From Pseudofrankia nepalensis (lineage in GTDB: Bacteria; Actinomycetota; Actinomycetes; Frankiales; Frankiaceae): DNA of 64,000 bases. The position numbers were made by a program, and so were the translations under genes. Positions within the stretch are counted from its first letter, which is position 1. Each line of letters starts with the position of its first letter. Of the stretch, positions 33,491-41,739 are shown one piece after another. The stretch lies in the NCBI RefSeq assembly GCF_016786305.1, contig NZ_JADWYV010000008.1, one strand, 5' to 3'. Below the pieces are notes generated by a model. It ran no database searches. It had not been told where the DNA came from and saw only the letters and a list, made by a program, of their open reading frames with translations.

Positions 33491-34771
33491 ATGGAGGACG
33501 CGCTGGCTGTCCGGCTCGGCGAGGAGCTGAGGAACAGGCGGAGGGCCGCGGGCCTGACCCAGTCCGGCCTGGCCGGGCGGATTCCCCACTATGACGCCGA
33601 GTCGACCCGCACAATCATTTCCAAGTGCGAGCGCGGCCGGATCGTGCCGTCTGAAACGATGCTCAAAGCCTTCGACCGGGAGCTGGCCGCCGGCGGGGCA
33701 CTCGTCGCGCTGGTGCGCGCGGCCCGCTCGCCCAGCCCGCGCGGACAGGTCGCGGCTTTCACCGGCTCGGGGCCTGCGGGGGACGACGCCGAGGAGGTCG
33801 CCACGGATCGCAGGCAGTTCGCCGCGCTGTCGGCGCTCGCGATCGACACCGTCCGCCGCATGGACACTCTCGGCGCGTCCGTCACGCTCGGCGAGTTGAA
33901 GGACGACGTCGCCGACCTCGCGCTCCACTACGACACGACGCCCCACCCACAGCTGCTCGCATCGGCATCGCGCGCCTGGCGCCAGGTCGAGACGATGCTC
34001 GACCGGCGGCTCACCGTCACCGACAACCTGCGGACCACCCGGCTCGGCGGCCAGCTGACCTACTACCTCGGCCGGCTCGCGTTCGCCGCCGGCCAGTACC
34101 GCGACGCCCGCCGGTTCTGCGACCTCGCCGACCGGTATGCCAGCCAGGTCGCGGACGACATCCTCGTCGGCTCGCTCGCCGGTCTGCGGTCGAGCATCGC
34201 CTACTACACCCATCGCTGGGACGAGGCGGCCCAGGTCGCGGCCCGGGCCCGCCCGGGCGCCGCGCCGTATCTCGCCGCCCGGCTTGCCGCGTACGAGGCG
34301 CGCGGCCTGGCCAGGCTCGGCCGGTCCCAGGCCACCGTCGACGTGCTCGCCGACATGCGCGCCGCCGCGGGCACCTCCGTTGCGCCCCGGCCTGGCTCGT
34401 CGCCGTTCAGCCCAGGCAGCGCCGCCATGTTCGGCGCCGTCTGCGCGATCGAACTCGGCGACGGCGCGGCGGCCGAGCGGCACGCCCGCGACGCGCTGGC
34501 ACTCGTCGACCCCGCGAACCACGAGGAGCAGGCCCATGCCCACCTGTGCCTGGCCCTCGCCTATCTGCTGCAGGCTCAGCCAGACCCCGGCCGGGCGGTC
34601 GCGGCCACCCGCGCCGCCGTCGACGTCCCGGCCGGCCACCTCACATCGACGATCATGTCCGGTGCGCGGCGGGTCTGGCGAGACCTACGGCCGTGGACCT
34701 CGGACCCGGACGTCCAGGCGCTCGGCGCACTGGTCACCCCGGCCCTCGCACTTCCCGGGAGCGGCGCATGA
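33491..34771 (+). CDS. Xre-family regulator with TPR-like C-terminus
   Basis: 426 aa. Residues about 5-65 form a classic Cro/C1 helix-turn-helix (LGEELRNRRRAAGLTQSGLAGRI... ISKCERGRIVPS). Then come a linker (DRRQFAALSALAIDTV) and a helical TPR-type region to the C-terminus (LTYYLGRLAFAAGQYRDARRF, YEARGLARLG). This is the architecture of actinomycete peptide- or metabolite-responsive regulators. ATG preceded by GGGAGC. The stop overlaps the ATG of the acetyltransferase gene (ATGA), so the two are one unit. Confidence 0.82.
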   Translation: MEDALAVRLGEELRNRRRAAGLTQSGLAGRIPHYDAESTRTIISKCERGRIVPSETMLKAFDRELAAGGALVALVRAARSPSPRGQVAAFTGSGPAGDDAEEVATDRRQFAALSALAIDTVRRMDTLGASVTLGELKDDVADLALHYDTTPHPQLLASASRAWRQVETMLDRRLTVTDNLRTTRLGGQLTYYLGRLAFAAGQYRDARRFCDLADRYASQVADDILVGSLAGLRSSIAYYTHRWDEAAQVAARARPGAAPYLAARLAAYEARGLARLGRSQATVDVLADMRAAAGTSVAPRPGSSPFSPGSAAMFGAVCAIELGDGAAAERHARDALALVDPANHEEQAHAHLCLALAYLLQAQPDPGRAVAATRAAVDVPAGHLTSTIMSGARRVWRDLRPWTSDPDVQALGALVTPALALPGSGA

Positions 34772-35337
34772 CCCTGACCTTTGGAACACCCGACGTCGTC
34801 ACGATCCCGACCGTCCTCACGCCACGGATGGTCCTGCGGGGCTGGCGTGGCGAGGACGTCGAACCGTACCTGGCCATGGCCGGCCACCCCGACATGTCGC
34901 GCTACACCGGCTCGCCCAGCACGACCCGCGCGGTGTGGGGGATGACGGCGTTCCAGATCGGGCACTGGGCGCTGAACGGCTTCGGGATGTGGATCGCCCG
35001 GGACAAGGAGAGCGGGGAGTTCCTGGGCCGGGCCGGGCTTTACGAGGAGTACGGCTGGCCGGACATCGAGGTCGCCTGGACGATCCGCCGGGACCGGTGG
35101 GGCCAGGGCTACGCGACCGAGGGCGGCGCCGCGGCCCTCGAGTTCGCCTTCACCCAGCTCGGACACCCCCGCGACCGGGTGATCAGCATCATTCACCCGG
35201 AGAACGCGGCCTCGATCCGCGTCGCCGAGAAGCTTGGCCTGACGCTCGCCGAAGGCCCCATCGACCGTGGCGGCGATCTCCGCAACATCTATGAGATCAC
35301 CCGCGAGACCTGGGAGAAGCAGGCCAACCTGCCATAG
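34768..35337 (+). CDS. GNAT-family N-acetyltransferase
   Basis: 189 aa of the RimJ/RimL type: TPRMVLRGWRGEDVEPYL at the start, the substrate strand region, then the acetyl-CoA pyrophosphate loop RDRWGQGYATEGGAAAL (about 110-126) and the conserved HPENAASIRVAEKLGL block (about 145-160). It would transfer acetyl groups to a small molecule or protein N-terminus; the substrate is unknown. ATG overlaps the stop of the Xre regulator (ATGA). Two strong hairpins follow at 35405-35477. Confidence 0.85.
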   Translation: MTLTFGTPDVVTIPTVLTPRMVLRGWRGEDVEPYLAMAGHPDMSRYTGSPSTTRAVWGMTAFQIGHWALNGFGMWIARDKESGEFLGRAGLYEEYGWPDIEVAWTIRRDRWGQGYATEGGAAALEFAFTQLGHPRDRVISIIHPENAASIRVAEKLGLTLAEGPIDRGGDLRNIYEITRETWEKQANLP

Positions 35338-35404
35338 ACAGGCCTCTCGACCAAGGCGGGCTATTACAACGACCTGAGACACCGCCATACCGTCCGGCAC
35401 AGAT

Positions 35405-35431
35405 GGAGATCGTGGCTGCGCCACGATCTCC
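35405..35431 (+). terminator. 11-bp hairpin after the acetyltransferase gene
   Basis: Perfect arms GGAGATCGTGG (35405-35415) and CCACGATCTCC (35421-35431) around a 5-nt loop, 68 bp after the acetyltransferase stop. No T-tract. Confidence 0.65.
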
Positions 35432-35445
35432 CAGGAATCCCACCC

Positions 35446-35477
35446 GTCGGCTACCGCGACCAGCGCCGGTAGCCGAC
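35446..35477 (+). terminator. Second 11-bp hairpin, 14 bp downstream of the first
   Basis: Perfect arms GTCGGCTACCG (35446-35456) and CGGTAGCCGAC (35467-35477) with a 10-nt loop. Together with the preceding hairpin it forms a double barrier between two modules. Confidence 0.6.
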
Positions 35478-35678
35478 CGCTGCGCACGCCGGGGCGAGGA
35501 GCGAGAAGCGGGCACGCCAGCGTGGAGCGCGGTCACCTGTACCAGGTCACTTCGCTCCCCGGGCAGCCCGACCGGCGTGGCTCCCAGCGGCGAGACCGGC
35601 TGCGGTCGCCTTGCTGAGCCGAAGTTCTAGACAGCGAGTCCGACAGCGGTCGTTAGGTACTGAGGAGCGGGAGGTGAG

Positions 35679-35966
35679 ATGGCGTTGGCGACTGTTGGTG
35701 CTCGACGGCAGGCTCCGCTGAAGGTCGACCCGGAGACCGATGAGCTGATCTCGCAGGCGGCCCACTTCCTGGGCATCTCGAAGAAGGACTTCGTGGCCGA
35801 AGCGACCCGGGCCTACCTTGAGCTGCGCCGCGAGGAGGTCCGCCGTGGGATGGTCGAGTCGATGCGTGTGCTCGACGGTTCGCTCGGCGCGAGCGTCGCG
35901 GCCCTGACCGGGATGTCGCCTGAGCGGATCGCGGAGCTCGGCGGCGCGGGCGACTGGGACGAGTGA
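35679..35966 (+). CDS. Ribbon-helix-helix-like antitoxin
   Basis: 95 aa. Residues about 11-50 (PLKVDPETDELISQAAHFLGISKKDFVAEATRAYLEL) have the strand-helix-helix pattern of CopG/MetJ-type repressors; the second half is an acidic helical tail. Such proteins in actinomycete islands normally neutralise a toxin encoded directly downstream. The following gene starts 3 bp after this stop but is broken, so this may now be an orphan. ATG with a good ribosome site. Confidence 0.65.
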   Translation: MALATVGARRQAPLKVDPETDELISQAAHFLGISKKDFVAEATRAYLELRREEVRRGMVESMRVLDGSLGASVAALTGMSPERIAELGGAGDWDE

Positions 35967-35969
35967 CCC

Positions 35970-36317
35970 GTGCCCGTCCGTCCCACCCTGCGCTGTCTAT
36001 GCGAGGACCACCAACTGCCGATGCCCTCGGCGCGCACCCCGCTCGACCAGGTCGGCCATCCCCTGCTCCGGAAGGCCGCCGAGCAGTTCGCCGACCCAGA
36101 CAACCCCCACGAGCGCATCCGCGCGATCGACGACGTCCTCCTGTTCAAGGTCAAGATCAGCCGCTGGCGCGGAGCCGTGTTCGTCGACGAACGGCCGCAG
36201 AGGTCCGGAACTGGCTGGTCGCCGCCGGCCTGCGCGCCGGCCCGCGTCGTGGCGGGCGCAGCCGAGCTCGCTGCGCAAGATCGGCCTGGTATTGGAGCTG
36301 GCTCTGCGATCACTTAA
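35970..36317 (+). pseudogene. Frameshifted partner of the RHH antitoxin (toxin remnant)
   Basis: From a GTG 3 bp after the upstream stop, the first about 73 residues (LRCLCEDHQLPMPSARTPLD, HPLLRKAAEQFADP, FKVKISRWRGAVFVDE) read like a complete toxin-type N-terminus. Near 36190 the reading continues in another frame: 36195-36240 encodes AEVRNWLVAAGLRAG one frame over, which looks like the natural continuation. The C-terminus is then lost. I infer one frameshift plus a 3' truncation, so the toxin is probably inactive. Family not named with confidence. Confidence 0.5.
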
Positions 36318-36369
36318 AGATCTTGCTTAAACTCCTCCATTTGCTCTACCCTCTGGGAGGGAGGTCAAA

Positions 36370-36789
36370 GTGACGCATTCGGTCGAGGTGGACGATCAAA
36401 CCTACCGCTCGCTTGCCCTGGCGGCACGGATGAGCGGGTGCACGGCAGGCGAGGTGGTGGCCCGTCTGGTAGCTGACACAGGCATGCCGACCTCGCCTGC
36501 GTCGTCAGCTACGGAGGGAAAGCAGCATTCGGAGGCGATGGGTGTGGTGGCGGTGTACGCCGACTACGAAGGGCGCCGCACGCAGGCTAGGTACGACCCG
36601 AAGACGTCCCGGATCGACATCACGTCCGGGCCGCTGGGGGGACAGAGCTTCAAGACGCCGACCGGCGCGGCTCGTGCCGTAGTCGGCCACTACAAGCCGA
36701 GCGTCAGCCCGCACCGCAACGGCTGGTTGTTCTGGGTTCTCGACGACGGGTCGGGAAAGTTCCTGCAGAGCATCCGAGGAACATCATGA
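36370..36789 (+). CDS. Small RAMA-domain-like protein beside a DNA methylase
   Basis: 139 aa from GTG, with GGGAGG 6 bp upstream. The N-terminal 35 residues (HSVEVDDQTYRSLALAARM, TAGEVVARLV) look like an RHH-type dimerisation/DNA-binding segment. The C-terminal about 60 residues (GGQSFKTPTGAARAVVGHYKP then GWLFWVLDDGSGKFLQSIR) match the pattern of the RAMA domain, which is found next to or fused to adenine methylases and restriction enzymes and is thought to read modified DNA. It lies 300 bp upstream of the HTH-HsdM-HsdS gene on the same strand. RAMA assignment is by eye. Confidence 0.6.
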   Translation: MTHSVEVDDQTYRSLALAARMSGCTAGEVVARLVADTGMPTSPASSATEGKQHSEAMGVVAVYADYEGRRTQARYDPKTSRIDITSGPLGGQSFKTPTGAARAVVGHYKPSVSPHRNGWLFWVLDDGSGKFLQSIRGTS

Positions 36790-37089
36790 TCACGCTGGCA
36801 ATGCCGGTCCGGTCCGCGCGACTGGTGTCTGGGCGTGACGGAACCCGACCGGCGTGTTCGTGGATGCTTCGCTACGGGACGCCCCGTAGGCCCCACCTTG
36901 CCGGCGAAGGCCAGGACGGGTTTCGGACTGCTGTTAACCCTATGGCGTCGGTCCGGTCGTTTCGTGGACCGCATCTTCGCTGGTAGAGCGAGTGCTCGCC
37001 TCGAGTGGTCGCGACCGGGACTCGTCATGCGAGGTGCGCATCGCGATGCGCATTTGCCGCTGTCCGACCCTTCCCGCCACGATGCACAC
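36790..37089. other. Leader region of the methylase-specificity gene
   Basis: 300 bp. The methylase frame is open through it, but no conserved sequence appears before 37090. It holds the 18-bp palindrome at 37035-37052. A 66-codon ORF starting at 36786 overlaps the RAMA stop but looks non-conserved. Confidence 0.4.
37035..37052. promoter_or_regulatory. 18-bp perfect palindrome upstream of the HTH-methylase
   Basis: TGCGCATCGCGATGCGCA is identical on both strands and ends 37 bp before the predicted start. Its core CATCGCGATG resembles the GCGATG motif of the island. A plausible operator for the N-terminal HTH of the methylase itself. Confidence 0.5.
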
Positions 37090-39450
37090 ATGCGTTCAGA
37101 CAGCACAGCGCCCCCAGATCGGGGGAGGGAGTGGAGCGCGGGCACCGACCCACTGGTCACCCGTCGTGAGATCTCGGACTGGGCGGGCGTCAGCCGCGAG
37201 ACGGTGACGATCTGGCAGGGTCGCCACGCAGATTTTCCCCGGCCCGTGGCCGACGGTGCGATGGAACGCTTCCGCCTCAGCGAGATGCTGGTCTGGCTCG
37301 CCGATCGCCCTGTGCCCAAAGCCCAGCGGCGAGCCGGCGAACCCGACGGCATTACCTACGCCGACCGGATGCGGCGCGCCACCCGGCTGTCGGCCAACGC
37401 TGGCCCGCGGCAGCAGGCGGACCACGCCGCGGCCGAGGAAACTCTCACGGAAATCTTCGGGCCGCTCGGACGCCGCATCCGCGGCGGAGGATCCGAGGCC
37501 GCCTATCTCCACTTTGTAGTTGGCCTGCTCTTCCTACGCCACAGAGATCCAGCGTCGTGGGCCGGGCTCCGCGACGACGTGCGTATCGCGACCGACGAGC
37601 AGAGCGACCCGCGACAACTGATGAGGCGACTGGGCCGTCGGGTCAACGTCGGCCGCCGGGCTCAGGGGTTGCCGTCGGCACCCGAGGCGACCGCCGATAC
37701 CTTCAGCGCGCTCGGCGGACCGGCCGTGGAGGACGTCGGACAGCTCATCCGGCTGTGTGAGGACCTACCACCGGAAACATTCCGTGACCTGCTCGGTCGC
37801 TATGACCTGTGGGCTCGCCCGGATGGCCGCTCCTCGACCACCCCGCGTTCGCTGGTGGATCTGATGACCGCGCTGTTTGTCGAGCCGGACAGCAACGTCC
37901 ACTTGCACGACCCCTACGGACGGGCGGGCGAGTTGCTGGTGGGAGCGCGTCTGGCGGGCGGGTCGGGCCCGCTGTCCGCCGCCGGCCCCGATCCGGACAT
38001 GTGTCGACTCGCCGAGATGGGCGTCAACCTGCACGGTGGGCAGGTTCACCTGACGCTCGGTTCGGAGACACCTTGGCTCGGCGCGCCGGGCCCATTCGCC
38101 GACCTCATCCTGACCAACCCACCGTTCAACGCGAGCTCTGCGCGCCGTCCGGACGAGCGCTGGCTGTTCGGACCGCCGCCCCCTGGCAATGACAACTACG
38201 CCTGGCTACAACACGTGCTGGCGTCGCTCAAGCCGGGCGGCCTGGCTGCCATGCTCATGCCAAACCGCGCGGCTGCGTCCGATGATCCCCGGGAACAGTT
38301 CATCCGGCAGCGGATGATCGAGACCGGCGCTGTCGAGTTCGTCGTCGCACTGCCTCGACGGCTCTTTGCGACGACGCGAGTTGCGGTGATGCTGTGGGGT
38401 CTGCGAGCCCCGGGCACCGCCCGCGACGACGTGCTATTCGTCGAGGTGCGAGGGCCCGGTCCCATAGTCGATAACCAGCGGCGTCTCGCTGCCGCGGAGA
38501 TCGACGCCGTCACTGCCTGTCTCCGGCTCTGGCAGACCCAGGCGGGAGGCACGGCCGATCTCGCCGAGGTGATGAGCAAGGTCGGGGCGGCCCGCGCCGT
38601 GCCAACAGCCCAGATCGCGCGACTTGGATACTCGCTTGATCCAGCTGAGTATCTGGCACCCGCCACCTCGCTCGACTGCTTGGTGCGGGTTCCCTCGTGC
38701 CCGGCCACGGCGTTGGCAGACCAGATGCATGCCGCCCACACGGCGGACGAGAAAGCGGCAGGCATAGTCCTGCGGAGCGGTGACACGGCGATCAGTGGAG
38801 ACGCGGCGGCCGACGATCTTCCTGATGGATGGTCGCGTGCCGTGCTGGGAGATCTGTGCGCCATACAGGCCGGTCCGTCCAACCAGGTGATCAAGAAAAT
38901 CCGGTCCAGCGCCGCCGATGGGATCCCGGTGGTGCTGCCCCGTGACCTGCAGGATCGGCGTATCCGAACGGATTCGCCACAGATGGTCGCCCGCGTCGAC
39001 GCGACGGAGATGACGCGTTTCGCGCTGCGCGAGGACGACATCCTGTTTGTTCGGACCGGCACGGTCGGGCCCGTCGCCAGGGTACGCGCCGCCGAGGCGG
39101 ATTGGCTGCTCGGCACCAACCTCATGCGCCTGCGCGCGCACGAGGGCGTGAACCCCGGGTATCTGCTGGCGCTGCTGTCCTCGAGGCCAGCCCAGGAGTG
39201 GATCACCAGGCGTGCGGAATCCGCGACCGCGATTCCCTCCATCAGCACCAAGACTCTCGGCTCACTTCCTGTGCTCTTGCCACCGCTCGCCGAGCAGCGG
39301 CGCATCGGCGCGGTCCTCTCCGACCTAGACGACCAGATCGCCGCCCACCGAGCCCTCGCCGACGCGGCCGAGGGGCTTCGGGCCGAGGTCGCCGACCAGC
39401 TTGTCGCCGGCCTGCTGATCACCGAAACCCTTTCGGAGGAACCCAGATGA
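37090..39450 (+). CDS. Fused HTH - HsdM - half HsdS type I-like DNA methyltransferase
   Basis: Predicted 786 aa; the frame extends upstream to 36835, but the recognisable sequence begins here. Residues about 22-75 are a MerR/excisionase-like helix-turn-helix (VTRREISDWAGVSRETVTIW). The N6-adenine methylase core (about 110-500) has a SAM-binding DPYGRAGELL motif (274-283) and NPPF (343-346). From about 582 a single type I specificity half-subunit follows: one target-recognition domain (GDLCAIQAGPS..., ILFVRTGTVGPV) and one coiled-coil repeat (LPPLAEQRRIGAVLSDLDDQIA). It would methylate a palindromic target as a dimer. No HsdR lies nearby. The stop overlaps the start of a small membrane-protein gene (ATGA). 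Confidence 0.85.
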   Translation: MRSDSTAPPDRGREWSAGTDPLVTRREISDWAGVSRETVTIWQGRHADFPRPVADGAMERFRLSEMLVWLADRPVPKAQRRAGEPDGITYADRMRRATRLSANAGPRQQADHAAAEETLTEIFGPLGRRIRGGGSEAAYLHFVVGLLFLRHRDPASWAGLRDDVRIATDEQSDPRQLMRRLGRRVNVGRRAQGLPSAPEATADTFSALGGPAVEDVGQLIRLCEDLPPETFRDLLGRYDLWARPDGRSSTTPRSLVDLMTALFVEPDSNVHLHDPYGRAGELLVGARLAGGSGPLSAAGPDPDMCRLAEMGVNLHGGQVHLTLGSETPWLGAPGPFADLILTNPPFNASSARRPDERWLFGPPPPGNDNYAWLQHVLASLKPGGLAAMLMPNRAAASDDPREQFIRQRMIETGAVEFVVALPRRLFATTRVAVMLWGLRAPGTARDDVLFVEVRGPGPIVDNQRRLAAAEIDAVTACLRLWQTQAGGTADLAEVMSKVGAARAVPTAQIARLGYSLDPAEYLAPATSLDCLVRVPSCPATALADQMHAAHTADEKAAGIVLRSGDTAISGDAAADDLPDGWSRAVLGDLCAIQAGPSNQVIKKIRSSAADGIPVVLPRDLQDRRIRTDSPQMVARVDATEMTRFALREDDILFVRTGTVGPVARVRAAEADWLLGTNLMRLRAHEGVNPGYLLALLSSRPAQEWITRRAESATAIPSISTKTLGSLPVLLPPLAEQRRIGAVLSDLDDQIAAHRALADAAEGLRAEVADQLVAGLLITETLSEEPR

Positions 39451-39671
39451 GTGCCGCGCCGAACTCACCGGGAACCGTGCGCATCCTCCTCGTGATGATC
39501 GCCGTGCTGGTAGGCGTCATCGTCGCTCTGGTTGGCGGCATCCTGCAGATGGCGGATCACGCATCCGTCGTGACTGCGATCCAATGCGGTGGATGCGCCT
39601 TCGCCGCGACCGTGATGTTCCTCCTAACCGTTTTTCATTTCCTGGCCGCCTCGGGGGACGGCCAGGGTTGA
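39447..39671 (+). CDS. Small two-helix membrane protein coupled to the methylase
   Basis: 74 aa. ATG overlaps the methylase stop (ATGA) and GGAGG precedes it within the methylase 3' end, so translation is coupled. Two hydrophobic segments: about residues 10-32 (VRILLVMIAVLVGVIVALVGG) and 43-67 (VTAIQCGGCAFAATVMFLLTVF). No conserved domain recognised. Tight coupling of a tiny membrane protein to a modification enzyme suggests an effector of abortive infection or a membrane anchor, but this is inference. Confidence 0.6.
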   Translation: MSAAPNSPGTVRILLVMIAVLVGVIVALVGGILQMADHASVVTAIQCGGCAFAATVMFLLTVFHFLAASGDGQG

Positions 39672-39795
39672 GGCGGCGCTGGGGCCGATGACCGGATGTC
39701 CACCTCGGACAGCAGCGCCGCCGCGCCGCCTTCCCGACGAGTGTGGCCGGTCGCCGGCGATGCAGTCTCTCGACACTGTTCGGCGAGTTGACAGT

Positions 39796-39816
39796 AAGAT
39801 CGTTGTGGGCGTCAGG
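39796..39816 (+). repeat. Integrase-tail repeat, copy 2
   Basis: Exact 21-bp copy of 1030-1050, continuing GTGG-CGTGG with one base missing. It directly adjoins the regulator fragment, so this is a scar of element DNA. Confidence 0.65.
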
Positions 39817-39837
39817 TGGCGTGGAAACCCCGGTACG

Positions 39838-40131
39838 GCGCGGGTCGGGCGTCGAGGCGGCGATGGCGCGGGAGATGCCAGCCGCGCGGGCGGCGGGGTC
39901 GGCCATGACGCCGGCGCCGGCAGTCGCGGCGGTGGCGGCGAGGATGCCGGCGTTGAGCAGGTCTCGGCGGCGCGTGGGGATCGCCTCCTCGTCCTCGGCG
40001 GGCGGGGCGATTCCATCGTCACCCGCCGACCGGCCCGCCGTCGGCTCATTTCCAGGAACGGACCCGGCACGCGGCGGCCCGTCGGGCGGCCCGAGCAGGG
40101 TGGCCGCCGAAGGCCCGTTCGAGATGGCCAT
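39838..40131 (-). pseudogene. Truncated duplicate of the TPR-type regulator gene
   Basis: Closely similar to 30001-30275 inside the regulator at 29099-30502, in the same orientation. The encoded stretch ATLLGPPDGPP, the EDEEAIPTRRRDLLNAG block and DPAARAAGISRAIA are recognisable. It lacks the N-terminal DNA-binding domain and the whole TPR part; the frame runs on into unrelated sequence. The 40107-40148 end resembles 31804-31845. It is a recombination remnant, not a gene. Confidence 0.75.
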
Positions 40132-40306
40132 CTGCCCACGGCGGCCCCTGAATCACACACCGACGGTCACCGTCCAGGCGATTCCCCTGGACCGATACGT
40201 CCCGATGGTTGCGCTCTGTCATTCTCGGGCATTATCTTGCGTCTCGCCAATCAAGTCCGATACAGTCCAGCTGCTCGCTTCACTCCCTATGACCCATAGG
40301 AGCGAA

Positions 40307-41620
40307 ATGCGAATCCTGTTTCCTGGACGGGCTTCACGGAAGTCGGAAAGAAACAAACGCCTTGCGTTCAGGCTGGCCTTCATGGCCTCGCTGACCGGCA
40401 TTGTCGCGTCCAGTCTGGTGTCCACCACATCCGCGGCCCAGGCCGAGACCCCGGCATCCGCGCCGCGCGCATCCGGGTCTCCGCTTCCAGAAGGCCCGCC
40501 GCTTCCTATGGCAGACCCCGGGGCGGCCGGCCGACAGGCCATCGCGCCCATTTCGTCCTGCACGGCCGTGGCAAAGGACGGCGGGCAGATGTGCGTGGAG
40601 GTCGGCCCACCCGACAGCAAGGCACGTGACCAGGGCAGGGCCGGCCAGGTCACGCCCAGCTCCCTCATCCCTCCGGGCTGGTGCGCCGACCATCAGGACG
40701 GGAACTGGTGGGCGCTACGTTGGCAGGGCTGCAGGACGACCAGCGCGACGCTCGTCACCCGCAGGACCGTCGACGGCGCGACGGTGATAACCGGCGAGGT
40801 CAGCATCAGGGTGCTGGAGTTCGTCTACGGAGACCCCAACCAGACCGCGATGTTCTATCAGATCATGGTTGTTCCCTACGCCGGATGGGGTGACGCGCTC
40901 GCCGCCACCATCACGGGAACCGCCTCCACGGTGAGCGGCTGCACCCTCGCGGCGCAGAGTTTTCCATCCCAGCCGCTGTCACCTCTCAACGGGCAGTTCC
41001 GTATCGGCGAGTCCTCCCTCAACTCGACGGCCACGGCGGCTGGTGCCGTCGCGAACTGCACCGCGCGGTGGAACATGGTCGCTACTGTCGCCGGGTACCC
41101 ACCGGCGAGCTCTCCGATCTACCAACAGAACCAGTTCCGCTGCGACAACGCCTTCGCGGGTCGTTCCGCCGGCTGCGTCATCCCCTGGGTGGCCGAGGAG
41201 ATGGACTTCAACTCGACCACCACACCCGAGATCGCCTCGCACATCTTCCAGGCCCAGGTCTCGGGACTGCCCGGCGCGACGAACACGACCCCGCTTCACC
41301 GCTCGACTGACACGGCGAAGAACGACCGGGCCTATAACCGCGCGTGCTACCAGAGCCCGGCCGTCACGGATCGGAGCTGCGACGAGTATCCCTTCAAGTC
41401 GGCCAACGAGGGCCTGGGAGACGATCCGGACTGGCTGAACCATCGCCGGACCTTCGACTACTGCTGGTTCGGCCTTCCTCGCCAGACGGGCTCGATCGGC
41501 GCCAGCGTCTGCATGGTCCTGAACACCGAGCAGAACATCCAGGGCGGAACGATCAGCACATTCTACCAGGACTGGCGCGTGATGAACGGCGACCCGTTCT
41601 GGGTGCACGTCAACCTGTGA
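40307..41620 (+). CDS. Secreted NucA/NucB-type deoxyribonuclease-like protein
   Basis: Predicted 437 aa from the ATG preceded by AGGAGC. Basic start, hydrophobic segment about 20-42 and an A-Q-A site indicate a Sec signal peptide. The middle (about 90-300) is a secreted beta-rich domain with several Cys. The C-terminal about 110 residues carry the NucA/NucB pattern: HRSTDTAKNDRAYNRACY, C-D-E-Y-P-F, S-A-N-E-G, EQNIQGGTIS-F-Y and RVMNGDPFWVHV. Relatives such as Bacillus NucA and NucB degrade or nick extracellular DNA. On a mobile island it could act in competition, DNA scavenging or transfer. A strong hairpin at 41653 ends the unit. Confidence 0.8.
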   Translation: MRILFPGRASRKSERNKRLAFRLAFMASLTGIVASSLVSTTSAAQAETPASAPRASGSPLPEGPPLPMADPGAAGRQAIAPISSCTAVAKDGGQMCVEVGPPDSKARDQGRAGQVTPSSLIPPGWCADHQDGNWWALRWQGCRTTSATLVTRRTVDGATVITGEVSIRVLEFVYGDPNQTAMFYQIMVVPYAGWGDALAATITGTASTVSGCTLAAQSFPSQPLSPLNGQFRIGESSLNSTATAAGAVANCTARWNMVATVAGYPPASSPIYQQNQFRCDNAFAGRSAGCVIPWVAEEMDFNSTTTPEIASHIFQAQVSGLPGATNTTPLHRSTDTAKNDRAYNRACYQSPAVTDRSCDEYPFKSANEGLGDDPDWLNHRRTFDYCWFGLPRQTGSIGASVCMVLNTEQNIQGGTISTFYQDWRVMNGDPFWVHVNL

Positions 41621-41652
41621 CGTTCTACGGCGCCCACGGTTGAGAAGACGGT

Positions 41653-41693
41653 GCGCCCGCACGCCGAGCGGCTCGCGCTCAGCGTGCGGGCGC
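41653..41693 (+). terminator. 12-bp hairpin after the nuclease gene
   Basis: Perfect arms GCGCCCGCACGC (41653-41664) and GCGTGCGGGCGC (41682-41693) around a 17-nt loop, 32 bp past the stop. Confidence 0.65.
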
Positions 41694-41739
41694 CCTCCAC
41701 GTCCGGCAACGACCGTCACCACCCCGCTAAACTCCAACC

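Larger units (their letters stand above)
35338..35678. other. Intergenic region with two hairpins
   Basis: 341 bp without a gene. The left half holds the paired hairpins listed separately. The right half leads to the small RHH-like gene at 35679, which has a GGAGCGGGAGG ribosome site. Confidence 0.5.

Noticed and set aside
36786..36986. 66-codon ORF overlapping the RAMA-like gene stop
   Set aside because: Despite an ATGA overlap it has no ribosome site of note or conserved pattern, and codon use looks random.
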